Of a stretch of 64,000 bases of DNA, positions 45,700-57,734 are shown piece by piece. How positions within the stretch are numbered: position 1 is the stretch's first letter; each line of letters begins with the position of its first letter. The DNA comes from Panaeolus papilionaceus (lineage: Eukaryota > Basidiomycota > Agaricomycetes > Agaricales). The position numbers and the translations under genes were made by a program. The notes below the pieces were generated by a model. It was not told the DNA's origin. It did not search any database and worked only from the letters and a program-made list of their open reading frames with translations. The stretch covers positions 1,116,001 through 1,180,000 of the forward strand of contig JADNRZ010000013.1 of the NCBI GenBank assembly GCA_015501605.1. Reading direction: 5' to 3'.

Positions 45700-48600
45700 T
45701 CAAATCCCCTTCGGACTCTCACTCAATAACCCAACCCCCTCATCCTCCTCATCATCAACATACTTTATACTTCTCACACTCCTCGGCCTCACTCCGCCGT
45801 CCGGACCACCATTCGCAGTAACAGCACCCAACAGCGGCGTACGCTCATTCACACCCCTATCCAAAGGCGCGGGCGACGTCTCATGTTGAACCACCGGATC
45901 TTTCGTGTGTCGGCGTCTTGTTTCGCGTTCGACGATACTATTGAAGCAGGGACGTAAGTTTAAGTTCCGCGCATTCCATGGCAAGAAAAAGGGACGCGAA
46001 AAACCACTCACCCTCTCATAATCGCTGCGGTCGTAGCCCTCTTTGCGCGTCTCTTATGTTGATTATCTTCATACCTATCTGTCTCATCCACAATCTCCTC
46101 AGAGATAATCTCTTCAATAATATCTATCCAACAACATTAGCGTCCACACCAAAATAACAACACCTCAACGGAAAAGAACGACACATACCCTCAAGCGTAA
46201 TAACACCAATCGCACCTCCTGCAACACCAGGTGTACGACTAATCAATAACAAATGTGCGCGTCCGGTTTGGCTACACATCAGCTCAGCATCAGTCCTATG
46301 AAGACGACAGGTCAGGGAAAGGAAACGCACAAGTAATCCAAGGCTTGAAAACAATTAATTGAAGGGTATGCTTCAGGGAGAATACCAAGCTGGAACGCAG
46401 AGACAGGAAGGGCTTTTGAAGGGTCATATGTCAGGAGCTGTAATCATACACCAACGCAACAGCGAGAAGAGCGTTAGTGGGTTATGACTCTTCCAACGAG
46501 GAAACAAACAGGCGAACGTACCTTCTTGATCAACAACAATCCAACGAACGCCAAGGGGTTTCCAGGTTCGTGAACAGGGAAACGCGAGTATCCGCTCAAC
46601 AAACTACACAGGGACGTTCAGCACAAAAATTCTGACTGGACGCCCAACAGAAACATACATTGCATCGACAGCTTTATGGTCCAGAATTGCATCAGCGCTG
46701 AGAATAACGGTATCCTGCAACAAACCACAGTCAGTCTCATGTCAATGATATGACTTCTTCCGCCTCCCTCAACCCGCATTGACGGAAAAAAAAACGGATT
46801 TCCCAAAATAATCAAACAAATGAAAATCGTAACCCACCTTCAAAGGCGTCATGATCTCCTCCACATTCTTCGTATTCAACTCCAACACTCCATTCAAAAT
46901 CGCGATCTCATCATCCCTAAGCGGCTCTTGTCCCGTCCGATGAAACTGCAAAAACGACTTGAGCTCCGCTTTCTTGTACGTATGCTGTTCGTTGGCGCCT
47001 AGGGCCCAGTCTAGGAGTTTAGCGATGGGGTAGGCGATGGGGGCTGAGGTGCGGGCCGACGTGGGCGGGGAGGAATGTTTGGCGAAGAGGAGAGGAGAAG
47101 GGGGGATGTGGGAGGAAGCGGGGGTAAGGGTGGTGTATAATTTGAAGAGGGGAAGACGGGGCTTACCAAAGAGATACATCATTCCGAGGACAAGGGGTGT
47201 GCATCTGGCGCCGATGGCGAGGCCGTAGCGGACGCTAAGGGCTTGTGGTATAACTCTGCCAAAAAAGGAAATAATTATGAGTTTACACCAAGAGGACAAG
47301 AAGAGTCGACACGTACTCGCTGTTCAACAAACAGAAGAGAAATCCACAACGATCAAAAATTTAAACCAAGTTTAACTGGACTACAAGGGTGATTCATACC
47401 CAAAAATAACTGGATAAAACACGGTCAGCGGGCGAAAGAAAAAAAAAACGCGAGTGGGTAACAAGAACGCACCAATAGCAGCAGTAGCAATAACGACAGC
47501 AGCTACACCTCCACCAAGCTGTAGAACGCGTTGAAAAGCAGGTTGGAGGTATCATGAATTGAAATAAACGCGTAATTGTCGGAGTTTGTGGTGGGGCCGC
47601 GGTATCATGGAGCAGAAGTACAAAAAAACCACTCCAGGAGTCGCGAAAACGAGTATGGGTAGAGATAGAGTTTGGGAGGATGTGAGGGGGATAAAGGTAG
47701 TCAACGAATAGTCAGAAAAATGCGCATATAGTCAGGTAAATGACGACTTACAGCACTATCCAAGAAAATAGGCAAACTTTCGTTGATAATCTGGGTGAGA
47801 ACGCGCAGACAAAGTTAGTTCCCCTCTCTTCCAAAATCGCCATTGAAAATAAGAAGCCAACGCACAACGTTGGATAATAGCAATACCTAGAGGAGAGAAA
47901 ACGGTCAGGAACCACAAGATTGTGGCGATGGGACATTGCTGCTTACTACGAGAACCCAATGTCTTCCTTTCAGCATTAGTTTTAATACTGAAAGTAAAAG
48001 GACGTTAAAACCTATAGGAAGGAACAATTATGAGGATATGCTCACCTTTTTGCGCATTAGCTTTTTCTTTGAGGTCTTCTGATGATGTTGCAAGAACTCG
48101 GAGATGGAGCTCGTCAAGACCCATTAAACCTAGAGTCAACCTAGCAAGACACAGAAGTATTGGTTAGTGGGTGCTGTTGACAATAATTCTGCGAGTATGA
48201 GGATCAAGGGGGAAGGACGCGAGTATCATACGCCATCAGCCTTCTCGGAGGCAAGCGGTGCAGACGCTAACAAGGTGCTCAAGGTTCTGCCTGCCTCTGA
48301 GGTAGCGAAAGATATCCTTTGCGAAGATCTCCGTGATTTGCGTCCATTATACTGTGCCTAATGTCCAGCATAATATCCCTCGCATAAGTTGGAGTATCTA
48401 GGAGCTGCATCCCTCAAATTCGCTCAATGCTCCACGACCCTGCTTCATCCCATCGTGACTTTCTCCTCTCCAGCCTCTTAATCTCCATTCCAATCCCACA
48501 AAATAAAATAAAGACAAGAAAAACAACTCACCCAGCAAAAACACCGCCCGCGAGCACCAATACAGTGCTAACAGCAATGTGCCACCAAAAGTCGAGTCCT

Positions 48601-48779
48601 TCTGCTGGTGGTTCATGTTCACTAGGTGGCGGAATCATCGCGCCATAGAGTCCATTCCCAGCATTGGCCTCTCCAAATCCTAGGGAGCGTTTGAAAAAGG
48701 GGGAAGCCAGAACTGAACCAAGTGGTCGTAGAACGGTGAGGAAGAGCAATGATGCTCTGTGCGTTTGAAGACGTGGCAT
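45700..48779 (-). CDS. CNNM/Mam3-type DUF21-CBS membrane protein (copy 2)
   Basis: About 480 residues in more than ten exons, the tandem paralogue of the 41.4 kb gene. The start MPRLQTHRASLLFLTVLRPL is signal-like (an in-frame ATG also exists at 48800). Then VSTVLVLAGGVFAG, LTLGLMGLDELHLRVLATSSEDLKE, VLLLSNVVIINESLPIFLDSA, VAAVVIATAAI, RVIPQALSVRYGLAIGARC, APIAYPIAKLLDWALG. The CBS region runs from DDEIAILNGVLELNTKNVEEIMTP to GGAIGVITLEDIIEEIISEEI. A final exon (from about 45951) adds a charged tail with TRRRHTKDPVVQHETSPAP and NERTPLLG, the last resembling an acidic dileucine sorting signal. That tail, missing from copy 1, is consistent with vacuolar targeting (inference). Confidence 0.82.
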
Positions 48780-49269
48780 GGTTGCCGTCCTTGATGTCAA
48801 TGTCGATTTGACGAGGGGTCAACTGAAGAGGGAATTCTCGAGCTGAGAGTGGCAACGGTGAAGATGGTGGTTGGTATCAAGGAGCAGAAAAGCGTGAAAA
48901 TGAACGAGGCGACGATTCAAACGCAAATAACTGAGTGCAACGTCGACCAAGCTGCAATTTCTGCTGATACGTTGTAAGCACCTCTGGTTATTGATGAACG
49001 TTGGTAACAAGGCTTCTCCTGTCTCTATTTTTGCGTCAATTTTTAGGAATATAACCAGATTTAAATACTGCTTACAAGCTAGAAAACCAGAGGGCAAGAA
49101 AGAAAAATAAAGGGAAATACCCAGCAAAGGCTTGGTAGTCGTAGAGAAAGGAGGACAAGAACGAAATGGTCATCACCACTGATGACGCCAAGATCTAACC
49201 AACCATCAGCACAGCCTTAGCTAATCAAAGCTCGGCCAAGCAAGCGCCTCTCTCAAAAGGAGGATGCCC

Positions 49270-49960
49270 AGAGCGCCGAGAGGTCCTTAGTCGTATAATG
49301 TCGCTCTGTTATCACAATGTAAGTTTGAATATCTAAGTATTAGCTTTATCTAAAAAACGATGTTCTATATTAGTATTGAAGTTCTGAGGGTCAGGTGAAC
49401 TTCAACAGCATGGGAATGAGTTGGTCTGCGACATTGCGAGAAGAGGTTGGGTCCCTGAGAAAGAAATTGGCTCGGGAGTGAGGTAAGAAGCAAGCAGCTG
49501 TACATTTTAAATCCGTATTGTATCTTAGATAGACTTGGACTCAATCGCTTTTTTAGGTTCAGCGTTTCAAATCAGACGTTGAGCAGCTCTCGATCAGCGC
49601 AACCAGGGCGTCGAGAGGTCAATAATCATCAATTTTTCTCCGCGCATTACCTGCACATGCATGGGTTATAGTTACATCTATAAAACGACGGAGAAAGCAC
49701 AGCGCTCTGTAGACGTTCCGATATCAGCTGGACTTCAGTAGGGGAATGACTTGACTGTGACGCTGAATCGCGAGAAGAGATCGGTTCTCTGAGGAAAGAA
49801 ATTAACCCGATAGTGAAGTTTCAAAACAATCGGGTGTATGTGCCAGAATCATGTTATGTCTCGGGAAAACTTTCATCCTAATCGCTTTTCGAGGCTCAGC
49901 AAATCACATCGAACATTGGTATGAGTCCGGTCTGAATCCGCATAGCTGCTTGCAGCTAGT
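49270..49960 (+). repeat. Two diverged direct repeats of about 340 nt, possibly decayed exons
   Basis: Unit 1 (about 49270-49615) and unit 2 (about 49600-49960) share the ordered phrases CGAGAGGTC, AACAGCATGGGAATGA/AGTAGGGGAATGAC, GCGAGAAGAG.TNGG and AATCGCTTTT. One shared stretch reads REE(V/I)GSLRK(K/E) in both units, coiled-coil-like text. Stops interrupt both, so a decayed internally repeated gene is suspected. Confidence 0.4.
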
Positions 49961-50481
49961 ATCGTATATTCAGAGGCTCGTTAAAGTCAATGGGTAAGAC
50001 TATGGAGCAGATAAAGGCGTATTCCTTTACCTTCGAAAATCAACTGTTCTTCCACCCCGCTGATGAGGTTTCCCGGCTCTTATCAATGTCATTTTCGGCA
50101 CATTTGAAGTCTACAAGACCATGACTCATTGAGTGTCTGCAAAACGACAGAACTGGCGCGGTCATTGTTTTCCTGCCTTCTTACCTGGTGCTGAGATCCT
50201 TATCTGTATATTGTGGCAAAGTCCGAGTGCTGGATAAATGCTGTCATTGGTCATTAAAAGAACCCCGACTCCTCTTCCGCAGTGCGATTTCAAGATACAT
50301 ATAAGGCTTCCCCCTGTCAGTAAATCACATTACGCCTAATTCCCGCTACTTTAGTAGAGGGCTTTGCAGCAGCCATCCACCATCAAAAAAGTGAGACATT
50401 GGCTGTTTCGGTGATAGCCAGGTGATGCCGCGTTGTGGCATCTCGGCCCGTTCACAGCACCCAGAAGTGTGATGATTTCAT

Positions 50482-50742
50482 ATGTTTCATCACTGCACAC
50501 CTATCTTCTTCGAGCCCTGTGGTATAGACGTCGTTCAGCCTCATATATGGATCCCCGCCTTTCGTACGTTTTGTTTGATATTCCTGTTCTTCACGATGTT
50601 TATTACATCTCTAGATTCCATCTCCGCACATCCAACCAATCCTAATCCTAATTTTAATTCTAATCCTTATCCTAAGTCTAATCCTAACTGTAACAATGTC
50701 TTGCAATGCTTGTCCTGCTTACCCCAATTCAACTGCCTGTAA
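50482..50742 (+). CDS. Possible small secreted Asn/Pro-rich peptide
   Basis: An 86-codon frame with a strong hydrophobic segment (TFCLIFLFFTMFITSLDSISA) that could act as a signal peptide. It is followed by an Asn-Pro repeat (NPNPNFNSNPYPKSNPN) and a short tail with four Cys (CNNVLQCLSCLPQFNCL). The repeat DNA is a simple TAATCC-type array. There is no homologue recognised, and the true start may be the internal Met just before the cleavage region. Weak call. Confidence 0.3.
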   Translation: MFHHCTPIFFEPCGIDVVQPHIWIPAFRTFCLIFLFFTMFITSLDSISAHPTNPNPNFNSNPYPKSNPNCNNVLQCLSCLPQFNCL

Positions 50743-51175
50743 TGCATCGTACCTGCCTACACCTTCTCAACCTTTGTCTTGTCATGATGATGATTGCTCC
50801 ACTTAAAAGGATGGACTTAAATGTAAGCAATGAATAAAGTAGCGGGCTTGCCATGCATAGCATGGCCTTACTAAGTTTATACCAATTTACCATTCTTAGC
50901 TAACTAAGCATTATGTACAAGGATGCCACGGTAGTGGTAAGGACGGCATCCACTGCCGCCATTCTATTTATAAACGGAATGGTTTCCGACCTGAACGTCT
51001 GCAGTACTAATAGTAGATTTGGCATCAGAGGATGACATGAATAGATTGGAGGTACAACCTCTTGAATTTATAGTCATCATCCCTGATTCTCGGTAAGGGT
51101 CCGCCAATCCCAGCCATGCTCGTTTGAAGTATAAGAAGTCTATAATTATCTCTGCACAATCACCCCCATCAACCA

Positions 51176-54034
51176 TGGTCTCCCTCGTCTCATCAGCGGG
51201 TGGAGGCTCCTTATCACTCAGTCCAACGTTACGATTCTCCCAACGCGTGATACTGTAGGTACGTCCTTAAATTAGAATGTATGCCAAGTAATCGTCTCAC
51301 CCCCTGAAGAGCGTTTCTCCTGCTCTACACATTTGTTTGTGTGCAAGCGTTCCACAACGCTGACTTATTCGATGTCGTCAAGTGCCTTCCCCAGACGCGT
51401 GAGGCTATTTTAAAGGCACTGGAGGATTGGGGCGCCGCCGCCATCCTATCCAACATTCTGCATTCCACCATTTGGCTCCATCGCCCCGCAGGGGCAGGGA
51501 AAACAGCCATTGCTCGCACGATAGCCGATAGATACAGCTCAACCTCAAGACTAGCAGCAGCGTTTTTCTTCTGGAGAACAGACCCTGAAAGGAGTGACGA
51601 AAGAAGACTGATCCCAACCCTCGCCTACCAACTATCAACGTCCATCCCCATTCTGAAGCCATTCATCGGGGACCAAATTGAGGGGGACCCGGCAGTATTG
51701 CAAAAGTCGCTTCAGCTTCAACTGAAGCACCTCATTCTTGAGCCACTGATACAAATGAGGTAGGCGTATCCCACACTAGACTTCTTTGCGCTCCCTCGCC
51801 TTATTATCGTCGATGGCCTGGATGAGTGCGGTGATGTGCGCGTTACGGTAAGTCTAGATACGAAATGATATGAAGTATAATATGATGTGTGAGATGTGAG
51901 GATGAGGGTGATGTGACATGAGTGAGTAAGGGCGACGTTGCAAGATCGTGGGGTCTGCGAGTGCTAAGGGAAATGTGGGAAAACGAGAGGAAGGGTGGTG
52001 CCGAATGCACGCGGAACGACGAAATATGAACGAAAACGAGACGAAATACGAAATACGAAGACGACGAGGGACGACGGCGACAAACTGGGGCGAAACTGAG
52101 GTGAAAACTTGTCTTTTTTTTGTGGTGGAAATTGTACAGTAAATAATATATACATGAGTTTGAGAAGTGCTACGAAGGTAAACTAAAAAGGAAACATGAA
52201 TGAAAACAAAAGAAATTGAAAGGATTTAAGGAAGTAAGCGCCGAAGCGTTTCATAGAATCGAAAATAGGATGAAAAATAAACAAAATACACGAATAGGGA
52301 AGGCAACGTGCAGTCGGGGAATGAAGGAGGAACGATATATTGTAAAAATACCGAAAATGCGAGATTGGGAGGGATGCGGCTTCGGAGCTCATCAGCGGGT
52401 CACTTCGAGGCCTGGATGAGCAAATCCAGTGTCAGAAGGGAACGCTGGATATCCTTCAACAACTCGTAAAAAGACCAGCACGTGTTCCCATTCAAGCTTC
52501 TCATCCTTAGTCGAACAGAATGTCACCTTCGTCAGATCTTCGACCAGCAGCCGCTCGCAGACGTTACGCATCGTATCCATCTAGATTATTCATTCTCACC
52601 AGAGCACGATGTTCTCGTATACGTCACCCACGAGTTTCTCTGGATAACGAACCATCACCCTCACCCTCACACTCTTCCCCCAGGTGGCCAGGTACAGCCA
52701 TTATCCACCGTATCGTTAGCCGTTCCTCTTGCCAGTTCATATATGCTGTGACAATCATGCGATTCTTACGAGCACCGCGATTCCTTCCTGCACGACAACT
52801 TGAACATATCGAACGGCATTTCTCGAGTCAAGAAATACACGGCGTTACCAGTGGTATTCCCAGTACCACCTGCCCTTTTTCTTCCCTCGATGACTTATAC
52901 CACCAGGTCATCTCTTCTGCCGCCGACCCTTCCACGGCCCTTAAAGTCACCTCTTTCTATCTCATCCACGAAATGGCGTTTCTTTACTTTGGTTCACGCG
53001 GGTTGAGGATTGAAAATATCGAGACCACACTTGGTCTCTTCCCAGGTTCTATTCATCACTCCCTATGCGATTTCGAGTCATTACTCAACCCAGCCGGATA
53101 TTTCGATCTCGAATTTTATCACGCTTCGTTCGTCGATTTTCTCTGCGACAAGTCACGATCCCGGGATTGGTATATCGATCTGAAGGCGGAAGCAGGACGG
53201 TTTTGTCACCTGGACCTGGCAGCATTTCAGAGGCCACAAAGTATGTCGATCGCCTACGCCAAGTGTCGATGAATGCCTTATTCAAAACATAGCTCTGATT
53301 GACAAAGAGTCCTGGTTCCAGTGCTTCTGCGAGGCTTTAGCGCACTGTCAACCCGTGCCAGTCGATATAATCAAGACACTAGATACGAGCTGGAACGACA
53401 TCTTGTCCTATCCTATTGGGTTCGATTTCCTAAAATCCTTGGGGAAAAACGCAGGACCATGCTATGTCGATCTTTTCCGCGCCTATCGCGGCAAGGTAAT
53501 CATTTACTCCATGATAGTCTTTCTTAACTTACGCCAAACCTTGAACAGGGAAGCACAGACACCGAACGCACGAAACTCTGCCAATCGCTCAACGACTCCA
53601 TGACAAAATTGTTACGGCCATTCCTGCTCATCTACAAATCCAACTCACACCTTTATGCTCTCTTTCTCCTCAGCATCTTTAAATTTGATCCATACTTTGA
53701 TTATCACCAGGACCTCGACGGTAATGCTCCAGATTGGGTTTGTGGGACGCTCAAACAAACTCTCATTCAAGCCGTCGCACATTCCACCCGATTATCTACG
53801 CTGGATAACAGGGCACTCAAGATCATGAAGCCCAATGATCGCCCTGGGATCGTATTGGTACGATCCTTGCTTGCCTCCTTCTACGGGCAAGGAGCCAGCA
53901 CACGGGGTTCTGCTCGCTCACCGCATCCATCCCTGGACGATGACGAAGCGCTAAGAAGTGCCATAAAGTCGCTCCTTGAGCATTTCTCGACCATTGACAG
54001 AAGATTACGACGCACTCGCGGGGCAGAATGCTAG
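51176..54034 (+). pseudogene. Broken NACHT-domain STAND NTPase
   Basis: Agaricomycete NACHT proteins are NLR-like signalling ATPases. Here the usual lead-in FHNADLFDVVKCLPQTREAIL is followed by the P-loop WLHRPAGAGKTAIARTIAD (Arg replaces the usual first Gly), FFFWRTDPERSDERRLIPTLAYQL and Walker B PRLIIVDGLDECGD. Later parts are PFKLLILSRTE, ADVTHRIHLD, IIHRIVSRSSCQFIYAVTIMRFL, the LYHQVISSA helix region, and YFDLEFYHASFVDFLCDKSRS, followed by a helical C-terminus ending RRLRRTRGAEC. Lesions: an in-frame TAG at 51761 between Walker A and B, frameshifts near 52472 and 52684, and about 0.55 kb of unrelated DNA after Walker B. Introns at 53241-53291 and after 53497 still splice in phase. Recent decay is the simplest reading. 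Confidence 0.8.
51815..52420. repeat. Non-coding insert in the NACHT gene bounded by a 12-nt direct repeat
   Basis: GGCCTGGATGAG occurs at 51815-51826, in the Walker B region, and again at 52409-52420, where the NACHT homology resumes. The DNA between has no coding likeness and contains ACGAAATACGAAATACGA-type short repeats. A second 13-nt match, CTCATCAGCGGGT, links 52388 with 51193 near the gene start. Insertion or local rearrangement is inferred. Confidence 0.45.
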
Positions 54035-54369
54035 TGAGTCATTTATTTCAACCCGCATGATTACAGGGCTGATAAAGGACTAGTGCTGCTGTCGAGTCAA
54101 TCATACGTGCGATTGTGCTAAGTCTATCACTTGAGAGCAAGGGGATCCTTCTCAATGATCTAGACAGCACATATCCGTACTGTGTTTTACATTGGCTATG
54201 CGATATTTAGTCTAATACTTACTTCCATATCGTCGTATATGTACAGCCAGGGTCATTTCGGATCTCGCGTTGACAATGGCAAATTACTTTCTACTATCCG
54301 CATTCCATATGTCCACGCCTATGTCGAAGTCGTGGGCGGGGTCTCTGTCAAAAAAATCAGGGCAACATT

Positions 54370-54740
54370 ATGAAGCGATCTTACGGGGTGTTGTATGTAT
54401 CCAGCCCGCCAGCATAATAATACCAACAGCATTAATTCGCATGGGTCCAACAGGGGCCGGAAAGAGCGTTGTAAGTCATACTATCAGTACATTACTTCGC
54501 GGTATGTTCTCGCTGGTCGTAACGTCTCAATTTATAGAAGTGCTCGCAAGAGCTAAGCTTGGCACATCCAAGGATAACTTGACGGATACACAAACTGTAT
54601 CACTGCCTACGAATTTCTCGGAATTCAACATCGGCGCTATCGAGATCTGATCCATAATATTGACATACCTGGATTCAACGACACTAGCATTCGGGCGACA
54701 AAGCACAAGGCAAGGAAGTTAGTGACTTCATCCTCGAAAG
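54370..54740 (+). pseudogene. Fragment of an AIG1-like GTPase (copy E)
   Basis: Reads GVVCIQPASI, then RMGPTGAGKSV at the usual exon boundary. After a GT..AG interval it continues EVLARAKLGTSKDNL and, in another frame, IDIPGFNDTSIR. These correspond to the N-terminal strand, Walker A, FIEALAG..SKDQL and DTPGFSD regions of the other copies. Nothing after switch 2 is found, and a stop follows the first part (54648). Confidence 0.65.
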
Positions 54741-55328
54741 GTTAAAGGTTTTATGAACACGAACCTTGCATATAGTTATAATAATAGTACGGACCGATCG
54801 CCATACCTGGACGCGATCAATCCAATTTATATGAAATGGAGTGCAGCAAGTAACAGGTTGGCATTATTTACGAGAGGCGAGCGAAGGATGATAAAAAAAT
54901 CAGCAACGCTAAGGACCAACTCCACCTAGTGCGTCGTCGGTACTTGGTGCTTCTCGCCAGATCAAGTTTTCGCATCGCGTGATGACCGCATTTAGGTACC
55001 CATACATGAGTATAATAATTTGTTAATCCTCTCTCTTTTTCCCCTGCTCTTCCCTTCGGTTTTGATTTATTTTTGATTTGGTTTTATACTAACAGCATCA
55101 ATATCGGACTGAGATGTCAACATCCCACAACGCACCCGATGGGATAAGATTACAAAAAAAGCCTGACAGCGTGAGGGTCATGATCAGGTGGTGCAAACAC
55201 GATTGGGTGCCTGTAGATAACGTTCACCACAAGAATCATGTCGCTGAATATTCATTTCGTCCTACGCTCATCACGAACACCGGAGCTTCCACGTATATCT
55301 GCTGAATACTAAACCACCACGACCTGAA
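54741..55328. other. Spacer between GTPase copies E and D
   Basis: No gene recognised; it is the promoter side of copy D. Confidence 0.35.
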
Positions 55329-57146
55329 ATGTCGTTGTTCAAACTCAGTATCACAGGAGAAGTCTCAGTCGAGCCATGCGAGTCTATCCAGAAATATCAC
55401 AACTGGTGCATTTTGTGCGAAATAAATTGTCACGCTTGACCCTCACTAATTATCCCAACTCGCAGAATCTTGGGCCCAACGGGGGCCGGCAAGAGTAGCG
55501 TCAGCATCTTCGTGCTCCATATGACCTTATATGATACTTACATAGGTGGTCACCTCCGGATGTAGTTCATTGAAGCGCTCGCTGGAAAGGATCAATCCTT
55601 GGGAATATCAAAAGACCAACTTGCGGGAGTTACCCAAGAAATTACGGCTTATGGAGTGAAAAATGCAGAATTGCGTTTTGTAAATGAAAAGCCTTGGGTG
55701 ATTTACTTTATCGATACTCCTGGTTTCTCTGATAGCAAAATGTCTGAAATAGAGATCATATGTAAGGTGAAACGGTGGATGTCAGATCAAAGGTGAGTTG
55801 AATGCACTGCTGATTATATGTGAACCTTGATAACACCAATATCTGTCCGCTTACATTCAGCGTTTGGTGGATCAACGGAGTACTGTATCTCAGTCCAATA
55901 ACCGACACAAGAGTTTCAGGGAGCAAGCTCCGGACAATCAACATGATCCAGTCACTCTTATTCGACGACGCTTTCACTGGTTTATATATTATTACTACCA
56001 TGTGGGACCAGATAGGCAACATACAAGCCAAAAAGCGGGCAGAAGCGAACTTTGCCCAGCTCCAATATGACATTTGGAAGGTCTCGTAATTTCATCTCGT
56101 ACTTATACTTGAATTTTAACACTGCAGTTTCAGGGACCAATTAGTGAAGGTGCAACGATATCCAAATTTCATAATAACCATGATTCGGCCATTCAAATCT
56201 TGCGGGATCTTGTCCAATCAGGAGGCCCATACTCTGTGCTTGGGGATGAGTCGATCAAACCAGAACATCCTTCAGCTCCCATCCTCTATCAACAACTCCT
56301 TTACCGCATTAGTAATGCTCAACAAGCGGCGGACTATCTTCGGCAGGAGAAAATATCCCTCATTCTCATACCTGACCCACGACTCGAATCAATCGTGCTT
56401 CAGAGGTTTTCGGAGGTCAAGGAGGACCTCGCGAAGTTCTTAGGACAGCTAGTCGAATTTGGCATTCCGCCGCCTGGATTTGAGGGGGTACCAGAGCGGT
56501 GCATCTACCAGGCTTTACTGAATCATGTTAACGAGGCCAGAGAGGAGCAGGTGGCGTTGAGCGGCGCTCTCACTGGTCTTAGCACGAATCCTGATCTGGC
56601 ACGGGAGGCGACTCTCAGAACTCAACTCCATCTCATTGAGCGCGAACTTGTGCAACATGTTACGAGGCTTGCGGAAAGGGCCCCGCCTGAAGGATATGAA
56701 ACAGGTTTTCATAATTTGTCATGATACAACACGGTTTTACTGACTTTGTTTTAGCCTTAGAGCACGCCCTTGGGCCATCTACGACGTCAGGGAAGGCCTT
56801 GCGATCGTCGTCTCCGACCTCAAATAACCCCCTTCCCACTGTCCCAAAACCCGTAGCAAACGTAGCGCACACGCTCACAACACCTGTCAACCACTTATCC
56901 CTCATTACTGGATCTCCACCCAACAACACAGCTACATCTGCCTATCCCGACCTGCATCCATCCCCCACCGTCCTCAGCACGGACTATACTACTGCAACTC
57001 CAGATGCCACAAGGCTTCTTGAGTTTGCCGAGCATCCCGAAGGCAACGTCTCCTCACGGGAATCTTCAAAAAATCGCTCCAAGACGGGTTTCCGATCCCT
57101 TAGGGAGAAATTCACATTTCTCTCTATAAGCGAGCGTCGTCGATGA
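55329..57146 (+). CDS. AIG1-like P-loop GTPase with C-terminal extension (copy D)
   Basis: 509 residues from six exons (55329-55414, 55466-55499, 55566-55792, 55861-56080, 56134-56704, 56755-57146), with all phases closing. N-terminal LSITGEVSVEPCESI, Walker A ILGPTGAGKSS, FIEALAGKDQSLGISKDQLAGVTQE, switch 2 IDTPGFSDSKMSE, VLYLSPITDTRVSGS and YIITTMWDQIGN in the G4 place. The helical part has LYQQLLYRISNAQQAADYL, LILIPDPRLESIVLQRF and FGIPPPGFEGVPERC. The last exon is a Ser/Thr/Pro-rich tail of about 130 residues ending in a basic stretch (FRSLREKF..SERRR), shared only with decayed copy C. Two donors are unusual but still GT (GTCAGC, GTCTCG). This is the longest intact copy. Confidence 0.8.
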
Positions 57147-57734
57147 CGCTAGGATCGTTACTTTTCTATTTCGCATCAGGGCTTGTGGTGTTGTAGTTAG
57201 TAGTTTATGCATCTTATCGTTACCTTCTCGGTCGTCTTTGTTCAGTAGCACCCTCTGCTGTACTATTTCCTTTTGCTTCATCTGCAATAATATCGGCCTG
57301 TATACGCACTTCAACCTATTTTATAGTCATTATCGACGACCATCGTGGTTTCAATCACTTTTCCTCGCTTCATTTTGTCTCGCATTTCGATCCCTCCTTC
57401 ATTTGTCAAGGCGTCAAGACTCCAAACTGATCGATCATCTACGAAATCCACAATTTGAGTAGTCTGAATCATACAGTACGCCAGTCCAAATACTCAGTTC
57501 AGGCCCTGGCAACCGAAAAGAAAAGAAAATCAAAATGCAGCGCGGCAATATCGAAGGCTGAAGAGCATAGTGGGGTACTAAGGCATACCCACTATTTCTA
57601 GTTTGCATTTATGAACCCGACAGCATAACTTGATTACCGTGACTCTGAATAACACCACGCGTTTGAGTGAGCGTTCCAGGCGTCGCCACCACCGTGATGA
57701 TGAGTGGTTGATTCAGAGTCAGGTACCAATGTGA

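Larger units (their letters stand above)
48780..51175. other. Intergenic with degenerate repeats
   Basis: Apart from the 49.3-49.9 kb repeat pair and a possible small secreted peptide at 50.5 kb (listed separately), no gene is recognised. Confidence 0.4.

Noticed and set aside
50640..50700. TAATCC-type array considered as a telomere-like repeat
   Set aside because: It does not match TTAGGG and is only about 60 nt long, in frame with an Asn-Pro repeat; better seen as a simple microsatellite.
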